A DNA stretch of 64,000 nt from Penicillus capitatus (Eukaryota > Chlorophyta): assembly GCA_965649825.1 (NCBI GenBank), contig OZ287694.1, positions 992,001 to 1,056,000 on the forward strand, written 5' to 3'. Position numbers and translations under genes: made by a program. Each line of letters opens with the position of its first letter. Positions within the stretch are counted from its first letter, which is position 1. The notes beneath the pieces were generated by a model. The model was not told where the DNA came from. It did no database searches and saw nothing but the letters and a program-made list of their open reading frames with translations. Positions 32,306 through 44,099 of this stretch are shown here, in pieces.

Positions 32306-34812
32306 ATGGCGCTCGTGCCGCAGAATCTTGAAGAGTTTCAGACGACAGAATTCTGGGATGGGTTTTTCCAAGCACGAGGAGAGAAGGCTTTTGAATGGTA
32401 CTGCGATTATGCGGCACTGAAGCAAAAGATTCTAAAACGATGCCATGGCAAGACGATCCTCATACCAGGATGTGGCAATTCTGACCTCTCTGCCCAACTG
32501 TCCCTTCCCCTCATCAATATCCACTGCCTACAGCACCGCTCGCTTCTTTTAGTTACGACGATGGCGTGATGGACATCACGAACGTAGATTTTTCGAAGCC
32601 AGTGATTCGAGAGATGTTGGGTAAAAATGTGCGAAAGAGGCCCCGAATGAAGTGGCTGGTCATGGACATCACACAGATGAAGGTGTCTATCAGATCTGAA
32701 AGGGTAGAAGGCAGTGGTGTATCTGCTGTCTGCTGTTCAGTTCAGCGAGGGTGCTTTCGATGTGGTGTTGGACAAAGGAGCATTGGATGCATTGATGGGT
32801 GATTCCGAAGCGGATTCCACGGAGAAAGCCGAACAGTATCTCCAAGAAGTTCACTCTTCGCACAGCTTACGGCTGCAACGCCCATGTGCATGCAGGTATT
32901 GCGAATGATGCCGCCATGTGGCCTGTTCTTCTGCGTTTCTCTACTGCAGCGCCATGTGTTGAGTAATGCTGTCCGCTTTCGCATTGTCGCCATTCCTGAT
33001 GGGTATGTATTGGTGTGGACCTTAGAAATGTTGCTCAGTCGCTTTGTTTATGGTTTCCACCTGAGCATTGAGCGAATCGATGAGCAACAGGAAAAACAGG
33101 TCTCAGAGATCCAGTCCTTCCTATTCATAGCTGAACGCCAAAATGCGGCGGAGAATCTTCCGCCCATCCAACTCGACATGACATCGAGCACTCTGTCAAG
33201 CACTTACCAGGAGCAGATGACAGATATAGCAAATGTGCTTGTCTCCTCCACCCATCTCATGTTTCCAAGTGCACACGTCTGGTGTAGATCGTGGAGAGTG
33301 AGAATGCCGCCAGAGAAGAAGGAAAGACACATTTCTTGAAGACGGGAGATATGGAAGACTATGATCGCATCCATCCAGGCAGAAGAAACGTTCTGGACAA
33401 CATGAAGTGTGTTTACTCGAAGAAGTGGAAGAGGAAGATTCCATTTACGGCAGTGGTGCTGGACAATTCCGAGAGTTTCACATTGATGTGTGCGGTCTAT
33501 ATCGTCCCTGTGGGACAGGAACAGTCGTGGTAGCTGATGATGTGACGTCAGATGATCTTTTTGATCTTGCGTATTGGGCACAGGTTGTACGGGACAGCTG
33601 AAGGACAATGGGTTGTCAGTCGACAGTGCCAAGCACAGAGAGTGATTGTGGTGAAACTGGAGCAACAGGAAGAAAAGAGAGATTTGAGTGAGATGCAGGT
33701 ATCCCATTGTGTGATGCTGTGTTCGGTATCTTTAAGTGTTTTCTGTAGGAAGCGCTTTCTCCCAGTCTGCTGCATTTGATCCCAAAAGCCATTCGGTTCA
33801 CACCCAAGGCCACACCTTTCTTAACATCAAACGAAGAGGTGGATGTGTTCTGTGATCGGGGCAGCTATGATTCTGCCATATCTGGTAAGATTGTGGTACG
33901 CGACTGTATCAAAGACGGCAGCATTGTCCGTTGTCTCCACTTTGGCCAAAATGCTTCTCTTATTCAATCCGAAATGCCATTGCAGCTCAAAACCTCAGAC
34001 AATACACCAGATCTGAGTGAGACCCCTAGATGCACCTTGCAATGTGCATATCGCCAAGCTCCTTGTGTTCTCAGTGACAGTGCCAGACATCGAAGCCCTT
34101 CAAATAGATACTGGATCTCTCTCGGCCAAATACCACCAAGTGATGGTATCTGGACTGTATGCTTTGCTCCCTGCAATGCGAGAAGGGAAGCAGTTGACAG
34201 CGATCTTAGTCGGACTGGGCGGTGGCCTATTACCGACGTATCTGATGTCACACTTTCATCTGACGCTCCTGACCATAGAACTGGATCCCATCGTCGTCGA
34301 GATTGCTCAAGAGTGGTTTGGCATGACAAAATCTGTGGAGGTGCACATAGGAGATGGAATTGAGTACATCCGTCGACGGTCCAGCGAGGTTGATTCCCTG
34401 TTTGGCTTTACATCAGCTCAAGTCGCGCTTTCAGGAGAGCGCAGTGGACATCATGATGGTCGATGCAGGCGGCGAAGACAACGAGAGCGGAATGTCATGT
34501 CCTCCACATGGTTTTGTGTCCGATGCTTTCCTTTCAGATGCACACAAGTGTCTGACAGAAACCGGCCTACTGGTTATCAATTTTGTTGCACGATCTGTCA
34601 GAGCGTACAAGACAGCTATGGAGACAGTGAAGATGCATTTTCCCTTTGTCTACACAGTAGATGTCGTCGAAGATGTCAACCGCGTCGCTTTTGCATCAAA
34701 AATGGCTTTGGATGTGACATCTTTTCAGAAAACCGAGGCACAGCAGAGAACGTGGAGTCCGCAATGGAGCCCAGAAGACATGTTGCAATCTCTGTCCCTC
34801 GAACAACACTAA
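32306..34812 (+). CDS. METTL13: METTL13/eEF1A-KNMT-type dual methyltransferase
   Basis: METTL13 proteins carry two SAM-dependent domains that methylate the N-terminus and a lysine of translation factor eEF1A. N-terminal domain: FWDGFFQARGEKAFEWYCDY, the SAM-binding motif ILIPGCGNSDLSAQL, then LYDDGVMDITNVDFSKPVI across an intron, WLVMDITQMK and FDVVLDKGALDALMG. C-terminal spermidine-synthase-like domain: LVGLGGGLLPTYLMSHFHL, TIELDPIVVEIAQEWFGM, VHIGDGIEYIRR and MMVDAGG...GMSCPPHGFVSD. The clear introns near the start are 51-59 nt. Start chosen at 32306 (MALVPQNLEEF), the first ATG of the conserved frame. Exon borders in the central third were only partly resolved, but no lesion was seen. A second methyltransferase gene follows 441 bp downstream. 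Confidence 0.88.
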
Positions 34813-35253
34813 CTTGAATGCACATCTCCAGTAATGGGAACATTATGTCGGCATTTAAGACAAGGCGCTTTACATCATTGAGTTTACCTTGCTTGTCTAT
34901 TTGAGCGATGTGGACCTGGATCAGAAGATGTGGAGGGCAGTGGTCGAGCCCGTCACATCATCTTGACGACAAAACTTTTGACAAACGCGACGATAGACTG
35001 CTTGCTACGCGACGCGTGGCCAAAGATTACCTAATAGGTTTCGAGAAAGGATAAGTGTGGTCGCGAGCAGATAAAAGGGGAAGGAACGCAGGAGCGCCGT
35101 CGATTGCTTTGCAAAACGCGTTTGGATTTTACAGCTCATCACTTTGACCTCCATCACAACTTTTCCTTATCGATTGCTGTCTCCGACAGTTGATTCACTC
35201 TGTCCATTTCCGGCGACAACCCTTCATCCAACACCGGCGTCGTTATCCCAGAC
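34813..35253. other. intergenic; contains a segment copied near 60.1 kb
   Basis: Non-coding spacer between METTL13 and the TPMT-like gene. About 34840-34995 (including TTGAGCGATGTGGA and GGGCAGTGGTCG) reappears with substitutions at about 60065-60222, where it begins the collapsed duplicate described under 60040-60640. Confidence 0.6.
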
Positions 35254-36148
35254 ATGGCAACGGAATATGCTTTCTGGGAAAGAAAATGGGGAGAGGACTT
35301 TGCACCCGGCAAGGTATACTCTCATATAACATCACGTCCATCTCTTTAGACGGAATCTTTGTCGTCCAGTTCTGGGATTTGGGCGAACCACACAAGGCTC
35401 TGGCCGAACTTCTCGATTCAGATCGATTCGACGTCAACGATAAGCGCATCGTCATTCCGGGATGCGGGTACGTCATAGTGCACATCGCAGCGACGCGGCA
35501 TGACATCGCTGTGTCCACGAAGGAGAGGGTACGATGCCATTCTGTTGGCCGAGAGAGGAGGCCAGGTCGAAGGACTGGAACTCGTCGACCGTGCGGTACG
35601 TGAGATATACCATGCTCAACTGTGGAGACAGAGAAGTGCCGTTTTAGGTAACAGAAGCACGTGCCTATCTCGAGGAATACAACACAAAGAACCATTCCAA
35701 TGTGAAGGTGACCTACACGACAGGTGCGTCTTACTTAGATCGTGCTTTGCCGAACGGTGTGCTGTGTGGATATGAAGTTGATTTTTTCGAGCACAAGGGT
35801 GTGTATGATGGGGGCTATGACTACACGTTCCTCTGCGCTTTGCCTCCGGATGCCCGACACAAGTGGGCGGAGAAATGGACGGAACTGATAGTTTCCGGCG
35901 GCGTTCTGCTGACGCTTGTGTTTCCGATCTATCCGGGAAAAGTAGACGGACCTCCATGGCACATCGACCAATCGATCGTCACGGAATTGCTCCACAAGAG
36001 TCACTCATTTTCCATCTGCCAGTCCATAACTGACGCGCCTGTCTTTGCTGCAGATTTCGATCTCGTTCTCGAAGAGAAGGTCCCAGACGCATGGAGCAAA
36101 CCGAACAGGGCAGGAAGAGAGGTCGTCATGCTATGGAAGAAGAAATGA
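35254..36148 (+). CDS. TPMT-family thiol/halide methyltransferase (HOL/HMT-like)
   Basis: SAM-dependent methyltransferase of the thiopurine methyltransferase family. Plant and algal HOL/HMT members methylate halide, bisulfide or thiocyanate ions to volatile products. Start at 35254 (MATEYAFWERKWGEDFAPGK); a 56-nt intron (35314-35369) joins to FWDLGEPHKALAELL. SAM-binding core: RIVIPGCGY, then GYDAILLAERGGQVEGLEL. The C-terminal part (DFFEHKGVYDGGYDYTFL, CALPPDARHKWAEKWTEL, GGVLLTLVFPIYPGKVDGPP) aligns with HOL proteins, and the WDxGxP and DGGPP-like motifs are those of the family. Introns also interrupt at about 35471-35525, 35596-35648 and 35727-35782. It converges on SMC1 with 80 bp between stops. 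A 49-bp piece (35547-35595) is found in the mosaic at 60 kb. Confidence 0.85.
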
Positions 36149-36228
36149 AGGCAGAGAACATTTGACCCGTGCATTGTATTCTTGTACTCCCTTTATTAAG
36201 ACGCGTACAGCACATTGCTGTGGCGACA

Positions 36229-39200
36229 TCAGTTCGTACATTCGGTGTGCGTCGCGGCGCCGTCATCCCGTTCCCTTTGTTCAAAGGCCTCCAAATCGAA
36301 AGTGAGAACAGCGCTTCCTCCACTCTTGAGGTCACGAGTGACACCCACAAGTCCATCTGCCTTGTGGAAGAAGGCATCTTTCAACGAGATCGCAATACTC
36401 TGAAAACGCTCTTCTGCATTCGGCCGAGTCCTTTCTCGAATGTAATCCACGACGCGACGTACATTCTCCTACACCACATCACGCGTTCGAGATACACAGA
36501 CGGGCACAGACGCTCACTCACGGCATCAAGAGAGGCATCGATTTCATCTAAGATGAAGAAAGGACAGGGTTTGTAGGAGTGTATGGCAAAGAGCAGGGCC
36601 AAAGCAATGACGGTCTTTTCGCCTCCCGACAGCTGGTCCATTTCTCGATAGCGCTTTCCAGGTGGAATGGCTGTAAACTTGATGCCATGCAAGAAAGGCG
36701 CCTCTTCGTGTGACTCGACATACAGAGCAGCACTGCCGCCACAGGGGTGCATCTCACTCTTGGTGAGATCTTTGTAGATGTTGTCGATTTTGGACGATAC
36801 ATGATGAAAGGCTTCCATGAATGCATCGTAACGTTGACGATGGATTTGCTGAAAGGCATTCATAATCTCGGCATCCTTTTGCCGTTCAGCCTCAAGCATC
36901 TCACTCTGTGCCGTCTCCTGATCTTTAATCTGGTGATACTGATCTGAGGCTTTGAGATTGGGTGCAGAATGAAGCAATTGCTTCGTCAGCTCTTCCACCC
37001 GCAAGCAGATCTTCCCCTCTACCTCTGCCTTCTCCGTTTCGCTGCTCAAAATCGCGTCGGCCGTCCATTCGCGAGGCAGCAGGTCAAAATCTGGTGTGAC
37101 GTCAAAGCCGACCTCCAGACGGGTACTCTGGATCACGAAATGCACAAAGGCATTCCACCTGCCAGGCGATACCTGTATGACGTCGGTTATGCGTTCCGAC
37201 AGGAGCTGCGCTCTGGACACAAGGACATCGCGCTTCGACTCCAACTCCCGTAGCGTCGTGCACTGCGCCTCCGTTGCATCTTGGTATTCGCGCAAGGCGA
37301 TTTTGACGGTAGCAACGGAAGACTGAATCCTCGACCATTCCTCCTGCGCCTTCTCAACCTCTGCGGACATCTGCGTCACACAAAGCGGGTGGCATTTCGC
37401 CGCGAGCCAGAGACAGGAGAACGTGGCGTTGTTTTTCTGCAGCACGGTGTGCATCGTCCTCCAGTTTCTGAAGCAGCAAGGAGTCTGACTGGATCTTGGC
37501 CGAGATTTCGTCGATGGGCTTCTGAAGATTACGCGAAGATTCGTACTCAAGCTGTGCCTTCAGATGCCCAAGCTGCGTCTCCAATTCCTTACGCTGCTGC
37601 CTTGTCTGCTTGGCTCGCTGCAGGTACTGCTCCTCATACTCTCGGTAGTTCTGTACACCGAGTCGCTGACTGAACGCACGAAACTCTCTAGAAGAAAGAC
37701 ACCGTATTCAGAAGAATGCGCTCTTCTGTCTTACCGATCCGCCACTTCGTCGATCTGGTTCTTCAGTTGCCGAAGATGACCATCGCGTTCGGTGATCTCA
37801 TCCTCTAGGATTGCCATCTCGGGCATCCGTTTCTCCAACTCTCCTCGCAGTTTCTCGACCTCACTGTGCTTCTCCTCCCTTTGGCTCTCGTAGCGTTGGA
37901 TTTCGGACTGAAGATGGGCGAGGCGATGCTGAAGGCGCTGGAGCTCTGACTCGAGACGCGTGTCTTCGGCTTGACGCTCTCTCATGGGCGGCAACTTGTT
38001 CAGCTCGGCATCCAATGTCGCCCTTTCTCTTCGCAGCATGGCAAGTCGTTCATCATCCCACCTAAGCCGTCACATCACAATCAGATCTCAACATCTCGTC
38101 CATGGCAGCAGACGTGGCTGCTTTCGATTCCATGTTTTGGGACATGCCGCCAGTCATGTAGCCCATCTTGTGTATCATTGTCCCATCGAGGGTCACCACT
38201 TTGACGCCAATCTAGACAGCTGCGGCTGAGAGGCACAAGGATGGGATGGAAGGGGGAGACCTGTTGGCGATAAGCAAGATGCTTTGCTTCCTCCAATGTA
38301 TCACACACCACGGCATTGCCACAGACAAAGAGAAAACCCTTCTCGTATCTCCGATCGAAATTCAGCGCATCGATGGCAAGTCGAGCAGATCCACCGAGAC
38401 GGCGCAGATCTTCTCGGAGAGGCTTTGCTGTGATGGAATCGAGCGGGAGAAAGTTCAGAGGCAACTGCCTGGAAAGACACATTTCCAGACACAGCTTCAC
38501 GCGAAACGCGAAAGACCTGTGATTCTTCAAGTGTTGAATGCATGCTTTGGCTGTATCTCTTGACTCGACCAGGACAGAATCCAAATCCGCTCCCAGGGCA
38601 ACAGCCAGAGCCAGATTGTACTTCGTCTGGCGCACCTTACCTGAACACAACATCTGTCACGAGAGTACAAGAAAACGAAGACATGCCACACCGAGGCTTG
38701 TGATTCGACCATGGACGCCAGGAATGCAACGTTTCATTGCTTCGATGGAGGCAGCGATGGAGGCATCTCTCTTCGTCTCCTGACGGACCGCCTTTGCTTC
38801 TGCGATTTCTCTATCCAGCTTTTCACCCTGTACATACCCCATGCTTTCCATCCAGTCGAAAATAAGCTGAGAAACGTACAGCCATCAAGCACGTATCGCG
38901 TTTTGCAGCTTCCTCCTGGATCTTCTCTCCGAGATGCCGCTTCTCATACTCCGTTTCGCAGATCTGGTGATGCACTTCTTTCAGCTCCTGTTGAGTGGCA
39001 GTCTTCTTGTTTCCCAACACTTCAATCATTCCTTGCCAGCTGTCCATTTGCGACTGAATTGTGGCTGTTTTTGATTTCAGCCGTTCCAGAGACTCCACAG
39101 CAGTCGTCTGCGTCGCATCTAACGCCGCTTTCTCCTGCTGGAGACGTCCCGTCATAGAAACGACGCCATTCTGAATGCGATGATAAGCATCTAGATCCTC

Positions 39201-40475
39201 ATCACTCAACCGCACGCCTTTTCCTTCACCCTGTTCGATGATCTCTTCAAACCGGCGATGGGCATTCTGCAGTTCTGCCAAATCGCCTCTCAATTTCCTG
39301 CCCAGCACAACAGTCTCGACCACAGCGAGCAGCAGACAGCAACAACGTTATGTGACGTGTCCACTTCTCGAGGCGCTGTTCATGCTCTGTACGTTTCCGG
39401 GCCATGGCTTGAGATCTCTTCTCCAATCGTTGACGCTCTTCATGGATTCGGATCAATTCGGGATCAGATGTCTCCGTCGCTTTCTGCAGAGACAAGAGCC
39501 TGTTCTCGCGTTCTGTCATCTCCCGTGACAATCCTTCCCACTCCTGTCGCTTCTCCCGAGTCCTTCTCTCCGACACCGACCTCTTCTTCGCGACCTCTTT
39601 TATCTCGGCCTCTGCCTGTCCCCTCGATTTATCGACCTCTGTCCTCTCCTGTCATTCCTCTTTCGCAAAACCGCAGCTGAGCAAGGCTGCGTTACCTGCT
39701 CCAGTGCGTAGACTCTCCATGCGCAGAGCCGTAGACGTTCGTTTTTGAGTTCTTCTTCAGCTCTACGGTGCTTCTCAGCTTCAGCCATCTGCCCTTTCTT
39801 CTGTCGTGCCTCGGCCAAGAGACTCTTCTTGCGTCCATAGAGCTGCATCAGTACGCTTTCTGCCTCTTCCTTCTGAGCTTTCAATCTTTCATACTCTTGA
39901 GCGAACCGATAAGATCCTGAAACGTGCTCGAACATCTTCGTCAGCTGAATGGGATGCATCGCCGCAAACAACTCGATATCACCCTATCCATCCACACATC
40001 GCAATCCAACACTCTCTCGCTCTCTTCTTGGACTCGCCTGAAACACGAGAAAATTGCGCGCCTTGACGAGGATGCCATAGCTCTGGAGTTTTTGAAGATA
40101 TGCCTCCCCCGTAACAACTTGGCCATCCAGGCGATACTCGCTTGTGTAGTGAACGTCCGGCGTTGGCCTCGACGGAACGATCCCGCGCGAAAACTCGATG
40201 CGCTGGCCGTCGCTTTGCTCGTAGACCAGTTTGACACCTCCGTGCGTCGCGTGGCCGTTGCCACGGTCGTAAAGGAGATCTTTGAGGCGCCCTCGAAGAT
40301 GCTCCGTCCTTACGCCCAGGACAAAACTGATGGCGTCCATGATATTCGACTTGCCGGAGCCGTTAGGGCCGACGATCGCAGTGAACGAGCGGAAGGGTCC
40401 GATGGTCACGACGCCACCGTAAGACTTGAAGTTGTGCAGTTCGAGCAGATGTATGCGACCACCTCGCTGTGCCAT
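36229..40475 (-). CDS. SMC1: cohesin ATPase subunit SMC1
   Basis: Cohesin core subunit; with SMC3 and kleisin it holds sister chromatids and folds chromatin. N-terminal ATPase half: IHLLELHNFKSYGGVVTIGP, Walker A GPNGSGKSNIMDAISFVLG, SMC1-type LRGRLKDLLYD, then ILVKARNFLVFQ and the exon resuming ELFAAMHPIQLTKMFEHVSG. Two long antiparallel coiled-coil arms (39950-38660 and 38050-36900) flank the hinge (38650-38090; GGSARLAIDALNFDRRYE, DGTMIHKMGYMTGGMS). C-terminal half: signature MDQLSGGEKTVIALALLFAI and Walker B PFFILDEIDASLDAVS, ending VLTFDLEAFEQRERDDG. Introns of about 50-60 nt interrupt it. Stop at 36229-36231. The hinge and the FLVFQ motif distinguish SMC1 from SMC2/3/4. Fragments of this gene are copied at 46655-46887 and 60276-60634. 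Confidence 0.92.
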
Positions 40476-40842
40476 GACGGACGACTCCCGCCAAAATCTG
40501 TGACAGAAAGAACGGCGACGTCAGTGACGACATGAGCTCATTGCGGACGTCCGTCGCATCATTGTCGTGGACATTGGAGACGGTGAATGCAACGCCGACT
40601 GTCAGTCCACGCACTGCCGGGCGCTTGACGCCGGAACTCGGCCTGCAAAGTCCTCAGTACGCGAACTGCATCCAGCAGTACGAAATCAGCCCCAGAGGTT
40701 CGGCTCTTGTCCTACCGAAACATGAAGTTCTGTATGGGTGTTGCAGGCAATGAGCCGGGGCAGATCGAAAGTCTAGGACCCGCTGAAGCGAGAGGCCTTT
40801 CCACAAAATGCACGAGCAATCGATCTTTTCAACATGTCTGGT
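40476..40842. other. intergenic between SMC1 start and HCF244 stop
   Basis: 367 bp holding the SMC1 promoter/5' leader and HCF244 3' flank. Bases 40476-40596 are part of the segment duplicated at 60 kb, so the SMC1 promoter region was copied with its first codons. A 73-codon plus-strand frame here (40532-40753) is not accepted as a gene. Confidence 0.5.
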
Positions 40843-42344
40843 TTATATGTAGAAATCCGTCTGTTTGCTTGTGGCGGCCACCTCCTTCAATTTCGATAAG
40901 ATGCGTTTGAAATACTCGTCCAAGTAGGATTCGACGGTGGTAATGGAGGACGGGTCGATTCGCAGCAGCTTCATGGTCTCTTCCATCTCAGCGCTGAAGA
41001 CTTCGTTCGAAGAGAGCACTTCGGCGAAGGCCAATCGATCGGCGGCGTCTTTGGCCCACTGAAGACCGCGGAGAAACGCCCGTGTTGCCTTCAGGACGCC
41101 CACAGGCACCTACGAGTGCTCCCGTCATGACTATCTCTTGTCTTCACCGTGATGGACATCCGACCTTTGTGACCTTCGCTGTGGCATTCGCCCTCTTCTC
41201 GCACATCTCGATGATCTCGTCTGTTGTGTAAGCCTTCGGCCCTGCCAACGTCAACGTCTTGCCTAGCGCAGAAGCCGATGACAGATGAGAAGGATCGACC
41301 GGCGCCATTTCCCTTACCAAATGTCTCTCTGTTGCGGAGAGCGGCCATCGTCATCCGAGCGATGTCTTGACTGTCGAGGTACGACGTGCGCGTGTCGTCG
41401 TCTGTACTCCACACCTGAGTCTCTTCCAGAATGGGAACCGCGTAGTTTCCGATGATGGCCTGCATGGAGTCAACACCCAATCGCTGCCTTGTGTGCACAC
41501 GACTGGCCAACCTGCATGAATCCACACAACCGGAAGATGGTGTAGTTCAGTCCACTCTCTGCCAGGAACTCCTCGGTGCAGGTCTTGATGTTCATCAGTG
41601 GGACTTCTGGATGCTTGTCGCAGTTAAAGATAGAGAAGAAAATGTATCGCTGAATCCCCACCGCCTGCGTCAGGAGAGGTGTGTGAAGAAAGGTGTGTGA
41701 CCTCTGCATTGGTCACACTTGGGCGCATTGAATGAGAGCAACTTTGCCCTCCCAATCGAGCTTCTGCGCCGATTCTTCTGGCCGTGCCGTGGCGCAGTCG
41801 ATGACGGTATGAATTCCGACCATTGCAGCAGGTAGCGATGCGGGGTTCGTCAGATCGGCCTGCGAGGAACACCGATCTGCATCTAGCAGAGTAGAGGGGC
41901 CTCCCCGTACGAGTGCCTTACCGAAACGGTCGTGGCACCCCAGTCCCGCAAGAAGTCTGCTGGATTCTGCCGCGCTCGGACGATGCAGCGAACGTCGTAC
42001 CCATCATCCAACGCCTTGCGCACGACCTACGATCGAGTAACGCCTTTCGATGTTGTGGGGTCGCGAGATGCGGAGACCTGCCGACCCAATGTTCCTGTTC
42101 CACCGATGACCAGAATGCTCCGACTCGAGACAGTCTTCCCTCCAACTGCGGGTTCAAAAGCTTCGGGCGAAGCAGCTTCGCCGACGATCCGAACAGATAC
42201 TCGTCGCCGCGGCCACTGAGCGCGAGAGGACGGCGATGCTGAAGAGCGCTGAGTTGAAGGAGACGACGCGACGCGCAAGGAGACGCGTGTATGGGCGAGA
42301 GGTGCCAAAGAGGAAACACCGATGCAGCTGGCTGAAGGCGCCAT
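40843..42344 (-). CDS. HCF244: HCF244/Ycf39-type photosystem II assembly factor, plastid-targeted
   Basis: Atypical short-chain dehydrogenase/NmrA-like protein of the thylakoid membrane that, as HCF244 or Ycf39, aids psbA translation and early PSII reaction-centre assembly with chlorophyll handling. Seven exons (42344-42078, 42026-41922, 41859-41719, 41664-41512, 41459-41318, 41262-41165, 41109-40843) total 1173 nt, giving 390 aa. After a Ser/Arg/Ala-rich transit-like presequence of about 75 residues comes the Rossmann motif ILVIGGTGTLGRQVV, then DVRCIVRARQNPADFLRDWG, GIHTVIDCATARPEE, SIFNCDKHPEVPLMNIKTCT, SGLNYTIFRLCGFMQ and LDSQDIARMTMAALRNRETF. These match HCF244 closely. The true ATG is at 42344. 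Its 5' end is duplicated at 53677-54010. Confidence 0.93.
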
Positions 42345-42473
42345 GGCAATCAAGGAGGAGAGAGCTGTTGCGATCGAATGGCACGATTAGCTGTAAAATG
42401 CGTTTGAATACCTATGCTGAATGCACGTCGGCAAACAAACACGGCGAAAATTGCATCTGCTTTGATTTTAAGC
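42137..42473. repeat. HCF244 5' segment, copy 1 of a 335-bp duplication
   Basis: This covers the HCF244 promoter-proximal region and codons for the transit peptide (residues about 1-69). It recurs with scattered substitutions at 53677-54010 in the same orientation. Shared words include TTCAAAAGCTTCGGGCGAAG and TGCTGAATGCACGTCGGC. Confidence 0.85.
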
Positions 42474-42556
42474 AACCGTATCTCCTAGGTTCTCGTGGCG
42501 ATGTGACTGTCTCGTGGAAAGGGGTCCTACCTTTCGAGGGGCACTCGATGTCTTTT

Positions 42557-43080
42557 CACAGAGCCCTTTGGGATTTCGAGGGGCGCTTTTCCTTGGCTCT
42601 CGTTTGTCGCTGACTCATCCTGCCCAGGGGTCATCTCACTATCCGGGTATTTGACAGAGAACTCGAACCATTCGATACTTTCTCCGAACGCTTGTTCTTT
42701 CTTTCTTTCTCGCGACGTATCCGGTCGAGACGCAGCCGCTGCCACATCTTCATGTGCGATTCCCATCTGAGCCTCTGTCAGATGCTCACGCTGTTCTAGG
42801 CGGCCTTAGCCGAAGACGTGCCGTACAGTTCAGCCTGGCACCTTATGGCGCAACAACTCGCGCGGTCAGAGACGCCACGGAAATACCGCTTGGCCGCGCG
42901 ACTGTTGAGGAGAATGGCACCGACGTACACTCAGATCCCCGCCGCGCCCTTCGACGGTCCTCCAGTCGTGCTGAGCACGGACGGACTTTGAGAGCGGTAA
43001 GAATAGGGTGGCTCATAGTTGATGATAAGTGGTATGGATGCAGGATCTACGTTCAGCTCGGTGGCCAATCAGTGTGAAAG
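42557..43080 (+). repeat. repeat module preceding the FPA-like linker (copy 1)
   Basis: Near-identical to 60636-61145 and partly to 54440-54575. It contains CTCCAGTCGTGCTGAGCACG and ends at an intron acceptor-like CAGGATCTACGTTCAG that opens a coding stretch. In the 54 kb copy the matching acceptor opens the RRM exon, so here the module looks like a 5' part of an FPA-like gene whose RRM has been lost. Coding content of the module itself is unclear. Confidence 0.6.
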
Positions 43081-43084
43081 GCTA

Positions 43085-43612
43085 CCTGTCTTTGTTCTAC
43101 AGCAGAACCGTCCGAAGCCATGCCAACCGAAGCCACTGTGGTCATTCAAGGGCATCACACACTCCACCGAGCCACGTCGATGTTCCTCCGGCGCCAGAAT
43201 CGTCCGAAGCCACACCAGCCGAAGCCACTGTGGTCGCTCCAGAGCATCACACAGTCCATCGAGCCCAATCGATGTTCCTCCGGCACCAGAATCGTCTGAA
43301 GTTACGCCGGCCGAAGCCCGATCTTTTGCTCCGGAGTCCTTTAGAAGGTTTGTCACTCCAATGCCCCAATACCGACGAAGCCATATACTGACCTTTAGGT
43401 GCCCTGACTCTACACCAGAATCGTCCGAAGCCATGCCAGCCGAAGCCACTGTGGTCACTCCAGAGCATCAAAAGGCTCCATCGTGCCCCATCGATGATCC
43501 CCTGACGCCAGTATTGTCCGAAACCATGCCAACTGAAGCTGAAGATGAATTCGTCAAATCAATGAACAGCAGTCCATCGAGCCCCATCGATGATCCCCTG
43601 GCGCCAGAATGA
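43085..43612 (+). pseudogene. Pro/Ser/Glu repeat linker of an FPA-like gene (fragment, copy A)
   Basis: Short in-frame repeats of the type PESSEAMPAEA / SPIDDPLAPE recur at least five times, in two frames (43085-43391 and 43290-43612), so small indels have shifted the phase. The copy at 61150-61492 is shorter and keeps one frame. The composition is acidic and disordered, like the linker of the gene at 54-56 kb (ELPTEAEQHQPED). No domain is present here. Confidence 0.5.
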
Positions 43613-43629
43613 TTGACGGAGCCATCCAG

Positions 43630-43990
43630 ACCGAAGCGGATGTCAATCACCTCTCGTGCAAGAAGCAAAATCGAGCCAGATCCCATCGATGGATCTGTGA
43701 AGAGGTCACCTGCCTGTCAGCTCGCATCTCCTGTAGAAGAGGAGACGCCTACGACGCACGAAGACAGCCAGAGCATCCTTGGCAAGAGGCCTGTACATGA
43801 GTCTGTCGATGATCTGCCTTTGATGCAGATCATCGCAGACCTTGTACATAGCTACACCCGTGTGCATGAGTCTGTCGATGATCTGCCTTTGATGCAGATC
43901 ATCACAGACCTGCACATGGAGGCTGATCAACGAGCCATAGCTACACATCTGTGCATGAGTCTTCCGAAGCTCTGCCAGTCGAAGCAGTGC
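43630..43990 (+). repeat. gamma linker module with 69-bp palindromic repeats (copy A, upstream half)
   Basis: Encodes EIEPDPIDGSVKRSP-type acidic sequence and then tandem VHESVDDLPLMQIIADL units (23 codons, 69 bp; starts of the palindromic core at 43808 and 43877). The same module occurs at 45335-45560, 57140-57470, 58130-58450, 61505-61870 and 63205-63515. Confidence 0.8.
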
Positions 43991-44099
43991 AACGAGGTCC
44001 TGCACATGAAGACAACTCGATTGTTCTCATGCATCGATGCAGCATTGAATCGAACATGGCGAGCTATGGAGCTGGACGGAGTGTTGCCAAAGAGCAAAC

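Noticed and set aside
40532-40753. Plus-strand 73-codon frame between SMC1 and HCF244
   Set aside because: Low-complexity text with no domain, and half of it is the mirror of the SMC1 5' leader copied at 60 kb.
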